Shown: positions 1 to 10,584 of the stretch, in pieces
How the letters are laid out: each line of letters starts with the position of its first letter
How positions within the stretch are numbered: position 1 is the first letter of the stretch
From: Streptomyces sp. HUAS CB01
Lineage (GTDB): Bacteria > Actinomycetota > Actinomycetes > Streptomycetales > Streptomycetaceae
NCBI RefSeq assembly: GCF_030406905.1
Contig: NZ_CP129137.1
Span: forward strand, 1,739,001-1,803,000
Length of the DNA stretch: 64,000 nucleotides
Reading direction: 5' to 3'
Program-made: the position numbers and the translations under genes
The notes under the pieces: model-generated
The model's database searches: none
What the model was told of the DNA's origin: nothing
The model's input: only the letters and a program-made list of their open reading frames with translations

Positions 1-588
1 CAGGGCGGCGAGAAGGTGGTCGGCTATCTGGAGGAGGAGGGCATCGACCCCGGCTCCAAGACCGACACCTACGCGGCGATAAAGCTGGAGATCGACAACC
101 GGCGCTGGGCGGGCGTGCCGTTCTACCTGCGCACCGGCAAGCGGCTCGGCCGCCGCGTCACCGAGATCGCGGTCGTCTTCCAGCGCGCGCCGCACTCCCC
201 CTTCGACCGCACGGCCACCCAGGAGCTCGGGCAGAACGCCCTGGTCATCCGGGTCCAGCCGGACGAGGGCGTGACCCTGCGCTTCGGCTCGAAGGTGCCC
301 GGCACCTCCATGGAGGTCAGGGACGTCTCCATGGACTTCGCCTACGGCGAGTCCTTCACGGAGTCCAGCCCGGAGGCGTACGAGCGGCTGATCCTCGATG
401 TGCTGCTCGGCGACTCCAACCTCTTCCCGAGGGTCGGGGAGGTCGAGCTGTCCTGGAAGATCCTCGACCCGATCGAGGAGTTCTGGGAGAAGCACGGCAG
501 GCCCGCGCAGTACCCAGCCGGGACGTGGGGTCCGGTCGAGGCGGACGAAATGCTCGCACGAGACGGACGGAGCTGGCGCCGGCCATGA
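1..588 (+). CDS. zwf: glucose-6-phosphate dehydrogenase, C-terminal part
   Basis: This is the last 195 codons of a gene that begins before the window. The product oxidises glucose-6-phosphate to 6-phosphogluconolactone with NADP+, the entry step of the oxidative pentose phosphate pathway. The visible part carries typical C-terminal G6PD sequence: the KLEIDNRRWAGVPFYLRTGK stretch that lines the active site, then FGSKVPGT and YERLILDVLLGD. The stop codon TGA overlaps the ATG of opcA (ATGA at 585-588), so the two genes are translationally coupled. The very close fit to actinobacterial G6PD and the opcA-pgl context make the identity secure. The N-terminal NADP-binding domain is outside the window. 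Confidence 0.95.
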   Translation, partial: QGGEKVVGYLEEEGIDPGSKTDTYAAIKLEIDNRRWAGVPFYLRTGKRLGRRVTEIAVVFQRAPHSPFDRTATQELGQNALVIRVQPDEGVTLRFGSKVPGTSMEVRDVSMDFAYGESFTESSPEAYERLILDVLLGDSNLFPRVGEVELSWKILDPIEEFWEKHGRPAQYPAGTWGPVEADEMLARDGRSWRRP

Positions 589-1649
589 AGATCGACCTTA
601 CGGACACCACCTCCGGCAAGATCAACAAGGCGCTGGTGCAGGGCCGGCGGGCCATCGGCACCCCGGCCGTCGGCATGGTCCTCACCCTCGTCATCGTCAC
701 CGACGAGGAGAACGCCTACGACGCGCTGAAGGCGGCCAACGAGGCGGCCCGCGAGCACCCCTCGCGCAAGCTCGTCGTCATCAAGCGCGTCTCCCGCTCG
801 CCGCGCGACCGGGCCAAGGCGCGCCTGGACGCCGAGGTGCGGGTCGGCGCGGACGCGGGCACCGGTGAGACGGTCGTCCTGCGGCTCTACGGCGAGGTCG
901 CCGACCACGCCCAGTCGGTGGTGCTGCCGCTGCTGCTGCCGGACGCGCCGGTCGTGGTGTGGTGGCCGGTGAACGCGCCGGTCAATCCGGCCTCCGACCC
1001 GCTGGGCGCGCTGGCCCAGCGCCGGGTCACCGACACCTACGCCTGCGAGCAGCCCATCGCCGAGCTGACCGCCCGCGCCGACGCCTACACCCCGGGCGAC
1101 ACGGATCTGTCCTGGACCCGCATCACCCCGTGGCGCTCGATGCTGGCGGCCGCGCTGGACCAGGTGGACTGGCGGGTCACCGGGGCCGAGGTCGAGGGCG
1201 AGGAGTTCAACCCGAGCTGCGAACTGCTCGGGATGTGGCTCGGCGACCGGCTGGACGTACCGGTGACGCGCACGGTCTCCGGCGGTCCCGGACTCACGGC
1301 CGTTCGGCTGCTGACGGGCAGCGGCACGATCGTGCTGGACCGGGCGGACGGCTCGCTGGCGACGCTGTCCATCGAGGGCCAGCCGGACCGCGCGGTGGCG
1401 CTGAAGCGACGTGACACCGCCGAGCTGATGGCCGAGGAGCTGCGGCGGCTGGACCCGGACGACATCTACGCCGCGACGCTGCGGTTCGGGGTCGACCGGC
1501 TCAACGAGGAGGGCGCCGCGGCCGGCGACGGCTCCACCGCGAGGAAGGCCGCGGCGAAGCGCCCGGACGCGGTCGCGGGGAAGTCCGGGGAGACGAGCGG
1601 GGAGAAGGCCCCCGCGAAGGCACCGGCGAAGAAGGCGGCGTCGAAGTGA
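585..1649 (+). CDS. opcA: glucose-6-phosphate dehydrogenase assembly protein OpcA
   Basis: A 354-residue protein of the OpcA family, known in actinobacteria and cyanobacteria as a factor needed for assembly or activation of G6PD. It lies directly between zwf and pgl. The start is the ATG at 585 inside the zwf stop; an upstream in-frame start would only extend into zwf. The body (MKIDLTDTTSGKINKALV, later VVVWWPVNAPVNPASDPLGA) is typical. The last about 40 residues form a low-complexity Ala/Lys tail of unclear role. Its stop overlaps the GTG of pgl (GTGA), so the three genes form one operon supplying NADPH. Confidence 0.95.
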   Translation: MKIDLTDTTSGKINKALVQGRRAIGTPAVGMVLTLVIVTDEENAYDALKAANEAAREHPSRKLVVIKRVSRSPRDRAKARLDAEVRVGADAGTGETVVLRLYGEVADHAQSVVLPLLLPDAPVVVWWPVNAPVNPASDPLGALAQRRVTDTYACEQPIAELTARADAYTPGDTDLSWTRITPWRSMLAAALDQVDWRVTGAEVEGEEFNPSCELLGMWLGDRLDVPVTRTVSGGPGLTAVRLLTGSGTIVLDRADGSLATLSIEGQPDRAVALKRRDTAELMAEELRRLDPDDIYAATLRFGVDRLNEEGAAAGDGSTARKAAAKRPDAVAGKSGETSGEKAPAKAPAKKAASK

Positions 1650-2452
1650 GCGCCCCCCAACTCGTCGTCCACCGCGACAAGGAGCTGATGGCCCAGGCCG
1701 CGGCGGCCCGGCTGATCACGAAAATCGTGGACGCCCAGGCCGCCCGGGGCTCGGCGTCGGTGGTCCTCACCGGCGGGCGCAACGGCAACGGTCTGCTGGC
1801 CGCGCTCGCCGCGGCACCCGCGCGGGACGCCGTCGACTGGTCGAGGCTCGACCTGTGGTGGGGCGACGAGCGCTTCCTCCCCGAAGGGGATCCGGAGCGC
1901 AATGTCACCCAGGCCCGCAAGGCGCTGCTGGACTCGGTACCGCTGGACCCGGCCCGGGTGCATCCGATGCCCGCGTCGGGCGGACAGTACGGCAACGACG
2001 CGGACGCGGCAGCCGCCTCGTACGCGGAGGAGCTGGCCGCCGCCGCGGGTCCCGAGCACTACCGGTCGGCGGCTTCCGCCGCGGGCGGCGATGTGCCGGC
2101 GTTCGACGTCCTGATGCTGGGCGTGGGGCCGGACACGCACGTCGCCTCCCTGTTCCCCGAGCTGCCGGCGGTGCGGGAGACCGAGCGCACGGTCGTCGGT
2201 GTCCACGGCGCGCCCAAGCCCCCGCCGACACGCATCTCCCTGACGCTCCCGGCGATCCGGGCGGCCCGCGAGGTGTGGCTGCTCGCGGCCGGCGAGGACA
2301 AGGCGAACGCCGCGCGCATCGCCCTGTCGGGCGCCGGGGAGATCCAGGCCCCGGCGGCCGGTGCGTACGGCAGGTCGAGGACGCTGTGGCTCCTGGACGC
2401 CGCGGCCGCCTCCCAGCTGCCGCGCGATCTCTATCCGCCCGCCTCCGCCTGA
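1646..2452 (+). CDS. pgl: 6-phosphogluconolactonase
   Basis: A 268-residue enzyme of the DevB/glucosamine-6-phosphate isomerase superfamily that hydrolyses 6-phosphogluconolactone, the second step of the oxidative pentose phosphate pathway. Recognisable pieces are VVLTGGRNGNGLLAAL near residue 35, WGDERFLP near residue 73 and the DVLMLGVGPDTHVASLFP segment near residue 157. It starts at a GTG overlapping the opcA stop and ends 20 bp before a strong hairpin terminator. It is the last gene of the zwf-opcA-pgl operon and has normal length for the family. Confidence 0.95.
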   Translation: MSAPQLVVHRDKELMAQAAAARLITKIVDAQAARGSASVVLTGGRNGNGLLAALAAAPARDAVDWSRLDLWWGDERFLPEGDPERNVTQARKALLDSVPLDPARVHPMPASGGQYGNDADAAAASYAEELAAAAGPEHYRSAASAAGGDVPAFDVLMLGVGPDTHVASLFPELPAVRETERTVVGVHGAPKPPPTRISLTLPAIRAAREVWLLAAGEDKANAARIALSGAGEIQAPAAGAYGRSRTLWLLDAAAASQLPRDLYPPASA

Positions 2453-2471
2453 CGGGACCTCAGCACCTGGT

Positions 2472-2516
2472 GCGTACGGCCCGGTCCGCCCTTCCCCGGC
2501 GGACCGGGCCGTACGC
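2472..2516. terminator. bidirectional terminator between pgl and the PH-domain genes
   Basis: A perfect 19-bp inverted repeat (2472-2490 with 2498-2516; arm starting GCGTACGGCC) closes a 7-nt loop. It lies exactly between two convergent genes. As is common in Streptomyces there is no downstream T-run. Confidence 0.85.
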
Positions 2517-2524
2517 CGTCCTGC

Positions 2525-4063
2525 TCACCCGCCGGACGGCGCGCCGGGGTCGCCGGGCCGTTCGAGGAACGGCTCCAGCAGGCCCGGCACCGCCCGGGCG
2601 GCGAAGTCCAGGATCTCGTGCCCGTCGGCGTCGTACACCGGGTACGCGCCGTCGCCCGCCGCCGTCGTCGCGGTCAGGGTGAGCAGCCCGGCACGCCGCT
2701 GGAACCACGACTGCTTCAGCGTCCAGCCGATGACACCGCCGCGCCGCAGCGCCACCGTGCCCCGCCGGACGGTCCCGCAGCGGGCGACCAGATAGTCGCC
2801 TTCCAGCGCATGACCCAGGCTCCGGTAGGCGTCCAGGGCCAGCAGCACCGCGAGCGGCAAGGCCACGGCCGCGCACGCCGCGGCCGCGTACAGCAGGGCG
2901 TCCGTCAGGCACAGCCCGAGCACGACGAGGACCAGGACCGGCACGAGGGCCGCCGCGAGCGCCCAGCGCAGTCTGCGCGAGCGCGCCGCACGCGGATGCG
3001 CGGTGAGGTGCGCGCCCGTCGGCGGGACCCCCTCCCGCAGCACCCGGGCCACGACGGCGTCGGCCACGGGCCCGGGCACGGGCGGGAGCAGCGTCCTGTG
3101 GTCGGCGTTCTTGTCCTCGTCGTCCTTGACCAGGCCGGTCGCCACGGCGTCCACCCGTGCGGCGCCGCACAGCCGCACTCCGAGGGGCTCGACCAGTTCC
3201 ACTCCCCGCAGCCGCCGCTCCTCGATCGACAGCGAGCGGGACGTGAACAGGCCCCGGCGGACCCGCAGCGTGCCGCCCGGCTCGCGTTCCAGCCGGTAGC
3301 CGAACCACATCTCCAGCCAGAGGCCGAGCGCTCCGACGACTCCGGCGACCAGGGCGAGTGCGGCCAGCACCACGACCGTCCAGAGCAGCGGGGTGTCCCG
3401 GAACCGCTCCCCGACCCAGTCGATGACCTGGGCCTGCACCCCGAACCACTCGCTCACCTGCATCACCGCGCCGACCGCCGCTCCGCCGAGCAGGGGGGCG
3501 ACGAAGGAGACCGGCGCATAGCGGATCCAGCGGGGGTCGAGGACCGCCAGCGTCCCTTCCCGGTCCGCCTCCGGTGCCTCCTCGGCGGCGCGGGCCAGCA
3601 GCTCCCGGCGCAGCCGCTCGCCCTCGGCCCGGGAGACCGGGTCGAGTTCCAGGGTGGACTCCCCGCCCCCGGTGTGTTCTCCGGTGCCGATCCGCACCTT
3701 GACCAGGCCGAGTATCCGCAGTAGCGGATGGGCCGTCAGATCGACGGTGCGAATGCGTTCGCGCGCCAGGGAGCGCCGCTTCACCAGCAGCAGTCCGGTG
3801 TGCAGTTCGGCGCGCTCGGGACCGATGCGGTACCGCGTGCGCCGCCAGCGCAGCCAGTCCGCGCCCGTGGCCAGGGCGACGAGCACCAGGGCCCCGGCGA
3901 GCACCCAGCCGAGCGCCTGCCACCACGGCATGCTCCCGGCGAGACCGAGCAGGACGGGCAGTCCGGCACCGCCCGCCACGCCCGCCATCACGGCGGCCGT
4001 GACGAGCACCGTGCGCCGGTCGAGCCCCCGCCAGTCCTCGTCCGGCCCGCCCGGGGTGCTCAT
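2525..4063 (-). CDS. large bacterial PH-domain (YdbT/YdbS type) membrane protein
   Basis: A 512-residue membrane protein that resembles YdbT-type proteins carrying repeated bacterial PH (bPH2) domains. Hydrophobic segments near residues 15-60, about 190-250 and about 355-400 alternate with PH-like blocks such as TRYRIGPERAELHTGLLLVKRRSLARERIRTVDLTAH. The chosen ATG at 4063 overlaps the stop of the upstream PH-domain gene (ATGA), which supports this start over longer readings. The two genes form one operon. The function of the family is poorly understood; a membrane-surface or envelope role is inferred only. Confidence 0.85.
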   Translation of the reverse strand: MSTPGGPDEDWRGLDRRTVLVTAAVMAGVAGGAGLPVLLGLAGSMPWWQALGWVLAGALVLVALATGADWLRWRRTRYRIGPERAELHTGLLLVKRRSLARERIRTVDLTAHPLLRILGLVKVRIGTGEHTGGGESTLELDPVSRAEGERLRRELLARAAEEAPEADREGTLAVLDPRWIRYAPVSFVAPLLGGAAVGAVMQVSEWFGVQAQVIDWVGERFRDTPLLWTVVVLAALALVAGVVGALGLWLEMWFGYRLEREPGGTLRVRRGLFTSRSLSIEERRLRGVELVEPLGVRLCGAARVDAVATGLVKDDEDKNADHRTLLPPVPGPVADAVVARVLREGVPPTGAHLTAHPRAARSRRLRWALAAALVPVLVLVVLGLCLTDALLYAAAACAAVALPLAVLLALDAYRSLGHALEGDYLVARCGTVRRGTVALRRGGVIGWTLKQSWFQRRAGLLTLTATTAAGDGAYPVYDADGHEILDFAARAVPGLLEPFLERPGDPGAPSGG

Positions 4064-4560
4064 GTGGCGTCCCCGGGGGTGGCCTGGGTGATCCGCGTCA
4101 GCTGCTCGGCCAGTGTGGCGGCGGCCTCGTGGTCCAGGCCCGCGATCCGGAGCGCGCCCTTGGAGGAGGCGGTGGTGACGGTGACGGTGGCCAGCCGGAA
4201 GAGCTGTTCCAGCGGGCCGCGCACGGTGTCGACGGTCTGGATCCGCGACATCGGGGCGATCCGCCACTCCTGCCAGAGGGCGCCCGTGCGGACGTACACG
4301 GCCTCGTCCGTGACCTCCCAGCGGTGGACCCGGTACCACCAGGAGGGGAGGAAGGCCGTGCCGGCCAGGCCCAGCACCGCCAGGGCCCCGGCCGCGAACC
4401 ACAGCCAGGTCCTGGCGGGCCCGATGAACGCGCCGAGGACGGCGAGCACCGCCACCGGCACCGCCGTCGTCAGCAGGCACTGCGACCGCCACCAGGTGAC
4501 GGCCCGTTCGTTCAGCGCGTTGTTCGGCGGCCTCAGCCGCACGGTCCCCTCCCCCGTCAT
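4060..4560 (-). CDS. small bacterial PH-domain membrane protein
   Basis: A 166-residue protein with two adjacent hydrophobic segments (about residues 30-65) followed by a bPH2 domain (WEVTDEAVYVRTGALWQEWRIAPMSRIQTVDTVRGPLEQLF). This is the usual YdbS-like partner of the large PH-domain protein encoded just downstream, whose start overlaps its stop. It is probably a two-subunit membrane complex, by analogy with ydbS-ydbT of Bacillus. No catalytic residues are apparent. Confidence 0.85.
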   Translation of the reverse strand: MTGEGTVRLRPPNNALNERAVTWWRSQCLLTTAVPVAVLAVLGAFIGPARTWLWFAAGALAVLGLAGTAFLPSWWYRVHRWEVTDEAVYVRTGALWQEWRIAPMSRIQTVDTVRGPLEQLFRLATVTVTTASSKGALRIAGLDHEAAATLAEQLTRITQATPGDAT

Positions 4561-4573
4561 CGGTTCGCCGCCC

Positions 4574-6238
4574 CTACGCCCCGCCGTCCAGCGGGCTCCG
4601 GCCGCGCAGCGTGCGGTACGCGGACACCAGCGCCGCGGTGGAGCTGTCGAGGTCCTCGCCGCCGCGGCCCTCGGTGAGGACGGGCTCCAGGCGCTTGGCC
4701 AGGACCTTGCCGAGTTCGACGCCCCACTGGTCGAAGGAGTCGATGTTCCAGACGGCGCCCTGGACGAAGACCTTGTGCTCGTAGAGCGCGACGAGCTGGC
4801 CGAGGACGGAGGGCGTCAGCTTCCCGGCGAGGATGGTGGTGGTCGGGTGGTTGCCGCGGAACGTCTTGTGCGGAACCAGTTCCTCCGGCACGCCCTCCGC
4901 CCGTACCTCCTCCGGGGTCTTGCCGAAGGCCAGCGCCTGGGTCTGGGCGAAGAAGTTGGCCATCAGCAGGTCGTGATGGCCCGCCGGCCCGGCCGGCAGT
5001 TCGTCGACGGGATCGGCGAAGCCGATGAAGTCGGCCGGAACGAGCTTGGTGCCCTGGTGGATCAACTGGTAGTAGGCGTGCTGCCCGTTGGTGCCCGGCG
5101 TGCCCCAGACGACGGGCCCCGTCTGCCAGTCGACGGGCTCGCCCTCGCGGTCGACGGACTTGCCGTTCGACTCCATGTCCAACTGCTGCAGATACGCCGT
5201 GAACTTGCTCAGATAGTGCGAGTACGGCAGGACCGCGTGCGACTGGGCGTCGAAGAAGTCGTCGTACCAGATGCCGAGAAGTCCCATCAGCATCGGCGCG
5301 TTCTGCTCCGGCGGGGCCGTGCGGAAGTGCTCGTCGACGAGGTGGAACCCGTCGAGCATCTCGCGGAAGCGCTCCGGGCCGATGGCGATCATCAGCGAGA
5401 GGCCGATCGCCGAGTCGTACGAGTAGCGGCCGCCGACCCAGTCCCAGAACTCGAACATGTTCGCCGTGTCGATGCCGAAGTCGGCGACCTTCTCCGCGTT
5501 GGTGGACAGCGCGACGAAGTGCTTGGCCACGGCCTCCTGGCCCGCGCCGAGCCCGCTCAGGAGCCAGTCGCGGGCGGTGGTGGCGTTGGTGATGGTCTCG
5601 ACGGTGGTGAACGTCTTGGAGGCGATGACGAACAGCGTCTCCGCGGGGTCGAGGTCGTGGACCGCCTCGTACAGATCGGCCCCGTCCACGTTCGAGACGA
5701 AACGGAACGTCAGATCCCGTGCGGTGTAGGCGCGCAGCGCCTCGTAGGCCATCGCGGGGCCGAGGTCGGAGCCGCCGATGCCGACGTTGACGATGTTCTT
5801 GACGGGCTTCCCGGTGTGGCCGGTCCAGCGGCCCGAACGGATCTGCTCGGCGAAGGCGCTCATCCTGTCGAGCACGGCGTGCACGGCGGGCACCACGTTC
5901 TCGCCGTCGACCTCGATGACCGCGTCACGGGGTGCCCGGAGCGCGATGTGCAGCACCGCCCGGTCCTCCGTGATGTTGATCTTCTCGCCGCGGAACATGG
6001 CGTCCCGCAGCTCCGCGACACCGGTGGCGGCGGCGAGGTCGCGCAGCAGCGCCAGCGTCTCGTCGGTCACCCGGTGCTTGGAGTAGTCGAGATGCAGATC
6101 GCCGGCCCGCAGGGTGTACCGGCTGCCGCGCTCGGGGTCGGCGGCGAACAACTCCCGCAGATGCGTGTCCGCCATCTGCTCACGGTGCTTGGTCAGAGCA
6201 GCCCACTCGGGCCTCCGGTTGAGCCGGATTGCGTTCAT
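4574..6238 (-). CDS. pgi: glucose-6-phosphate isomerase
   Basis: A 554-residue phosphoglucose isomerase interconverting glucose-6-phosphate and fructose-6-phosphate. Family hallmarks visible are [26 protein letters not shown], the SKTFTTVET segment, WDWVGGRYS and the C-terminal [13 protein letters not shown]. The start is the ATG at 6238 ([12 protein letters not shown]); the open frame continues upstream only as unlikely Arg/Pro-rich sequence. The gene stands alone, 13 bp from the PH-domain gene. It links the pentose phosphate genes to the glycolytic genes that follow. Confidence 0.95.
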   Translation of the reverse strand: MNAIRLNRRPEWAALTKHREQMADTHLRELFAADPERGSRYTLRAGDLHLDYSKHRVTDETLALLRDLAAATGVAELRDAMFRGEKINITEDRAVLHIALRAPRDAVIEVDGENVVPAVHAVLDRMSAFAEQIRSGRWTGHTGKPVKNIVNVGIGGSDLGPAMAYEALRAYTARDLTFRFVSNVDGADLYEAVHDLDPAETLFVIASKTFTTVETITNATTARDWLLSGLGAGQEAVAKHFVALSTNAEKVADFGIDTANMFEFWDWVGGRYSYDSAIGLSLMIAIGPERFREMLDGFHLVDEHFRTAPPEQNAPMLMGLLGIWYDDFFDAQSHAVLPYSHYLSKFTAYLQQLDMESNGKSVDREGEPVDWQTGPVVWGTPGTNGQHAYYQLIHQGTKLVPADFIGFADPVDELPAGPAGHHDLLMANFFAQTQALAFGKTPEEVRAEGVPEELVPHKTFRGNHPTTTILAGKLTPSVLGQLVALYEHKVFVQGAVWNIDSFDQWGVELGKVLAKRLEPVLTEGRGGEDLDSSTAALVSAYRTLRGRSPLDGGA

Positions 6239-6344
6239 CTTCAGCCCACTTCTTCTCGTACCTGACTGCGTGCCCCGCTGCCCCACCAACCTAGTTGATC
6301 GTGAGGGCGGGCGGCGCGACGCAACGGCGTGCGGGCGAAACGCA

Positions 6345-6395
6345 CCGGGCCCGGCCGGCGGCGGACCATGGGGTCCCACCGCCGGCCGGGCCCGG
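6345..6395 (-). terminator. hairpin terminator downstream of the RbpA-family gene
   Basis: A perfect 17-bp inverted repeat (6345-6361 with 6379-6395) with a smaller GGACC/GGTCC pairing inside the loop. It lies 11 bp after the stop of the leftward RbpA-family gene and before pgi. Confidence 0.8.
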
Positions 6396-6405
6396 CATCA
6401 GCTGC

Positions 6406-6741
6406 TCAGATCTCGCCCCGGAGCTTCGCGAGCGCCTCGGCGAGGATCGCCTCGCCGTCCGCGTCGCTGCGCCGCTCGCGCACGTACGCCAGATGCGTCT
6501 TGTACGGCTCGGTACGCGGCGGGTCCGGCGGGTTGTCCCGGTCCTGGCCGGCCGGGAACCCGCAGCGCGGGCAGTCCCAGCTGTCCGGAACCTGCGCGTC
6601 ACTGGCGAAGCTCGGCTGCGTCTCGTGCCCGTTCGAGCACCAGAAGGAGACGCGGAGACGCGGCGCGGACTCGCCCCGCTCTGCCTCCCCCATCGGCCCC
6701 GCCCCGACCCGGCTTCCCCGGATCGCGTTGCCACTTGCCAC
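6406..6741 (-). CDS. RbpA-family RNA polymerase-binding protein
   Basis: A 111-residue protein of the actinobacterial RbpA family, small zinc-associated factors that bind RNA polymerase and principal-type sigma factors. C35, H39, C57 and C60 form a plausible zinc site (FWCSNGHE and WDCPRCG). The C-terminal half (RTEPYKTHLAYVRERRSDADGEAILAEALAKLR) matches the sigma-interacting helix region. The sequence differs clearly from the better known RbpA that carries THWDMLMERR, so it may be the second paralogue found in streptomycetes. GTG start, with GGGAG about 9 nt upstream. Confidence 0.85.
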   Translation of the reverse strand: MASGNAIRGSRVGAGPMGEAERGESAPRLRVSFWCSNGHETQPSFASDAQVPDSWDCPRCGFPAGQDRDNPPDPPRTEPYKTHLAYVRERRSDADGEAILAEALAKLRGEI

Positions 6742-6780
6742 GGTCGTAACTCCCTGCGTGATGGTGCTCGAAGATGCCCC

Positions 6781-6808
6781 AGTCTACGTAAGGCCCAACG
6801 CTCGTCCA
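6781..6808 (-). promoter_or_regulatory. predicted promoter of the RbpA-family gene
   Basis: Reading leftwards, TGGACG (6808-6803) and TAGACT (6786-6781) are separated by 16 bp, giving a transcript start near 6774 and a leader of about 33 nt. No GGAAT-N18-GTT (SigR-type) promoter is visible in this gap. Confidence 0.45.
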
Positions 6809-6851
6809 GTGATTGGAGTTACACCCCCACCCCCGGGACGCTCTTGATGGC

Positions 6852-7088
6852 TCAGCCGCCCAGCTTCATCAGCAGGGCAAGTACGACAATGCACGCGAAC
6901 CACATCAGGCCGACCACGATGGTGATGCGGTCCAGGTTGCGCTCGGCGACCGAGGAGCCGCCGACGGACGACTGCATACCGCCACCGAACATGTCGGAGA
7001 GGCCGCCGCCCTTCCCCTTGTGCATCAGCACCAGCAGCATCAGCAGCAGGCTGAAGACGATCAGGGCGATCGAGAACCCCATAACCAC
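6852..7088 (-). CDS. secG: preprotein translocase subunit SecG
   Basis: A 78-residue small membrane protein of the SecYEG translocon. Two transmembrane helices (GFSIALIVFSLLLMLLVLM and ITIVVGLMWFACIVVLALLM) flank the conserved HKGKGGGLSDMFGGG loop. I chose GTG at 7088 because GAGGAAG lies about 11 nt before it; the ATG at 7082 two codons later is an equally simple alternative. It lies between the RbpA-family gene and the tpiA-pgk pair. Confidence 0.9.
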   Translation of the reverse strand: MVMGFSIALIVFSLLLMLLVLMHKGKGGGLSDMFGGGMQSSVGGSSVAERNLDRITIVVGLMWFACIVVLALLMKLGG

Positions 7089-7143
7089 GGCTGGACCAAC
7101 TTCCTCGGACGAAAGAATCAGACTGAACAACTGATCAAGAAAA

Positions 7144-7174
7144 CGGGGGCCGGGCCCGCAAGCCACGGCCCCCG
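7144..7174 (-). terminator. hairpin terminator downstream of tpiA
   Basis: A 9-bp GC-only stem (7144-7152 with 7166-7174) lies about 100 bp past the tpiA stop and before secG. It is probably the end of the leftward glycolytic transcript. Weaker than the other terminators in the window. Confidence 0.55.
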
Positions 7175-7272
7175 CAAGCGTACGACGAGGTTACCCATTT
7201 CCACGACCCTCGCCGCGGACCGGACCCTCCTCACCCAGGGTGACGGGGAGGACGGACGGCGCTACCGTCCGC

Positions 7273-8049
7273 TCACTGGTCCCGGAAACGCACGATCCTG
7301 ACGAACTCGTCCACGTCGAGGGACGCGCCGCCGACCAGGGCGCCGTCGACGTCCGGCTGGGCCATGATCGCCGCCACGTTGTTCGCCTTCACCGAGCCGC
7401 CGTACTGGATCCGGACCTTGTCGGCCACCTCCTGGCCGTACAGCTCGGCCAGCCGGCCGCGGATGGCCCCGCAGACCTCCTGGGCGTCCTCGGGGGTGGC
7501 GACCTCGCCGGTGCCGATGGCCCAGACGGGCTCGTAGGCGACGACGAGGGTCTCGGCCTGCTCGGCCGTGACGTCCTTCAGGCCGCCGTCGATCTGGTTC
7601 AGCGTGTACTGGACCTGCTGGCCGGCCTTGCGGACGTCGAGGCCCTCGCCGACGCAGAGGATCGGGGTCAGACCGTGCCGGAACGCGGCCTTCACCTTGG
7701 CGTTGCACAGCTCGTCGGACTCGGCGTGGTACTGGCGTCGCTCGGAGTGACCGACGACCGCGTAGGTGCACTTCAGCTTGGCGAGCATGACGCCGGAGAT
7801 CTCACCGGTGTACGCGCCGGAGTCGTGCGCCGAGAGGTCCTGGGCGCCATAGGTGATCTTCAGCTTGTCGCCGTCCACCAGGGTCTGCACGGAGCGCAGG
7901 TCGGTGAAGGGGGGCAGGACCGCGACGTCCACGGCGTCGTAGTCCTTGTCGGTCAGGGCGAAAGCGAGCTTCTGGACGTGCGCGATGGCCTCGAGGTGGT
8001 TGAGGTTCATCTTCCAGTTGCCCGCCATCAGCGGGGTGCGGGTGCTCAT
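7273..8049 (-). CDS. tpiA: triose-phosphate isomerase
   Basis: A 258-residue TIM-barrel enzyme interconverting dihydroxyacetone phosphate and glyceraldehyde-3-phosphate. Catalytic residues are all present: N11 and K13 in MAGNWKMN, H101 in VVGHSERR and E173 in [11 protein letters not shown]. The start at 8049 lies 7 bp after the pgk stop, so tpiA is co-transcribed with pgk. A longer in-frame reading would only run into pgk. Confidence 0.97.
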   Translation of the reverse strand: MSTRTPLMAGNWKMNLNHLEAIAHVQKLAFALTDKDYDAVDVAVLPPFTDLRSVQTLVDGDKLKITYGAQDLSAHDSGAYTGEISGVMLAKLKCTYAVVGHSERRQYHAESDELCNAKVKAAFRHGLTPILCVGEGLDVRKAGQQVQYTLNQIDGGLKDVTAEQAETLVVAYEPVWAIGTGEVATPEDAQEVCGAIRGRLAELYGQEVADKVRIQYGGSVKANNVAAIMAQPDVDGALVGGASLDVDEFVRIVRFRDQ

Positions 8050-8056
8050 AGGGGGT

Positions 8057-9268
8057 TCAGTCCTCCAGTGCTGCGAGGCCGGGAAGCGTCTTGCCCTCGA
8101 GGTACTCGAGGCTCGCGCCGCCACCGGTCGAGATGTGGCCGAATGCGTTTTCGTCGAAGCCCAGGGTGCGGACAGCGGCCGCCGAGTCGCCACCGCCGAC
8201 GACGGTGAAGGCCTTGCTGTCCACGAGTGCCTGGGCGATGGCACTGGTGCCGCCCGCGTAGTCGGGGTGCTCGAAGACGCCCAGCGGGCCGTTCCAGAAC
8301 ACCGTGGCGGCGTCGGCGATCTTGGACGCGTACAGCTCGCGCGTCCTCGGGCCGATGTCCAGTCCCTCCTTGTCGGCGGGGATCCGGTCAGCGTCCACCG
8401 TGACGTACTCGGCGGGCGCCTTGGTCTTGAGGTCCGGGAACTCGCCCGAGGCGAGGACGTCGACCGGCAGCACCAGTTCGACGCCGTTCTTCTCGGCCCG
8501 CTCCATGTACTCCTTCACCGCCGGGACCTGGTCCTCCTGGAGGAGGGAGATGCCGACCTCGTAGCCCTTGGCCTTGAGGAAGGTGTACGCCATGCCGCCG
8601 CCGATCAGCAGGCGGTCGGCCTTGTCCAGCAGCGAGTCGATGACGGCGAGCTTGTCGGAGACCTTGGCGCCGCCGAGGACGACCACGTACGGCCGCTTGA
8701 CCTCCTGGGTGAGCTTCCTCAGCACCCCGACCTCGGCGACGACGAGGTAGCCGGCGGCGTGCGGCAGCCGGGCCGGAAGGTCGTACACCGAGGCGTGCTT
8801 GCGGTGGACCGCCCCGAAGCCGTCGCCGACGTACAGGTCGGCGAGGGAGGCCAGCTCGTCGGCGAAGGCACCGCGCTCGGCGTCGTCCTTGGACGTCTCC
8901 CCGGGGTTGAAGCGCAGGTTCTCCAGTACGGCGACGTCGCCGTCGCCGAGGCCGGCGACGGTGGCGCGGGCGGACTCGCCGACGGTGTCGGTCGCGAACG
9001 CCACCTCAGCGCCGAGGAGTTCGCCGAGCCGGGCGGCGGCCGGGGCGAGCGAGTAGGCCGGGTCCGGGGCGCCCTTCGGGCGGCCGAGGTGCGAGGCGAC
9101 GACGACCCGGGCGCCCGCGGCGGCGAGGGCCTTCACGGTCGGCAGCACGGCGCGGATGCGGCCGTCGTCGGTGATCGCGGTGCCGTCGAGGGGCACGTTC
9201 AGGTCGGCGCGGACGAAGACCCGCTTGCCGGAGACGCCTTCGGCGAGGAGTTCGTCGATCGTCTTCAT
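8057..9268 (-). CDS. pgk: phosphoglycerate kinase
   Basis: A 403-residue phosphoglycerate kinase that makes ATP from 1,3-bisphosphoglycerate. Signatures: [13 protein letters not shown] (residues about 17-29), [19 protein letters not shown] and the nucleotide loop [10 protein letters not shown]. The ATG at 9268 is preceded by CCTAGGAGCC. It is followed by tpiA at 7 bp and preceded by gap at 118 bp, the usual actinobacterial gap-pgk-tpiA order. Confidence 0.97.
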   Translation of the reverse strand: MKTIDELLAEGVSGKRVFVRADLNVPLDGTAITDDGRIRAVLPTVKALAAAGARVVVASHLGRPKGAPDPAYSLAPAAARLGELLGAEVAFATDTVGESARATVAGLGDGDVAVLENLRFNPGETSKDDAERGAFADELASLADLYVGDGFGAVHRKHASVYDLPARLPHAAGYLVVAEVGVLRKLTQEVKRPYVVVLGGAKVSDKLAVIDSLLDKADRLLIGGGMAYTFLKAKGYEVGISLLQEDQVPAVKEYMERAEKNGVELVLPVDVLASGEFPDLKTKAPAEYVTVDADRIPADKEGLDIGPRTRELYASKIADAATVFWNGPLGVFEHPDYAGGTSAIAQALVDSKAFTVVGGGDSAAAVRTLGFDENAFGHISTGGGASLEYLEGKTLPGLAALED

Positions 9269-9386
9269 GCTTTGTTGGCTCCTAGGGGAGGTCGGGGACA
9301 CACCACAGGGCCCGCGCAGCGCGCCGTTGCGCTGCCCGAGCCCTGCTCCGCTCACATCGAGGTGCTTGTTGTCGCCGGGGAGGCGA

Positions 9387-10403
<1,017 letters not shown>

Positions 10404-10523
10404 TCAGTGGTACGCCGGTTTCGACGCCGGCGAGCTGATATGGGATGTCCCCGACCGCTTACGACCCTACCTCCCCGGGGCAGCCGGAGTGGCATCGAGC
10501 ACGCCCCCGGATCGAGCCGAAAA

Positions 10524-10561
10524 CCGGTGGCCCGTACCTACCGGCAAGTACGGGCCACCGG
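10524..10561 (-). terminator. hairpin terminator of the M14 carboxypeptidase gene
   Basis: A perfect 14-bp inverted repeat (10524-10537 with 10548-10561; arm CCGGTGGCCCGTAC) with a 10-nt loop, 23 bp past the carboxypeptidase stop. Confidence 0.8.
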
Positions 10562-10584
10562 CGCTTTTCGGCGACTACGCAGTG

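Noticed and set aside
6742..6851. SigR-type promoter of the RbpA-family gene
   Set aside because: No GGAAT-N18-GTT pattern was found on the correct strand.
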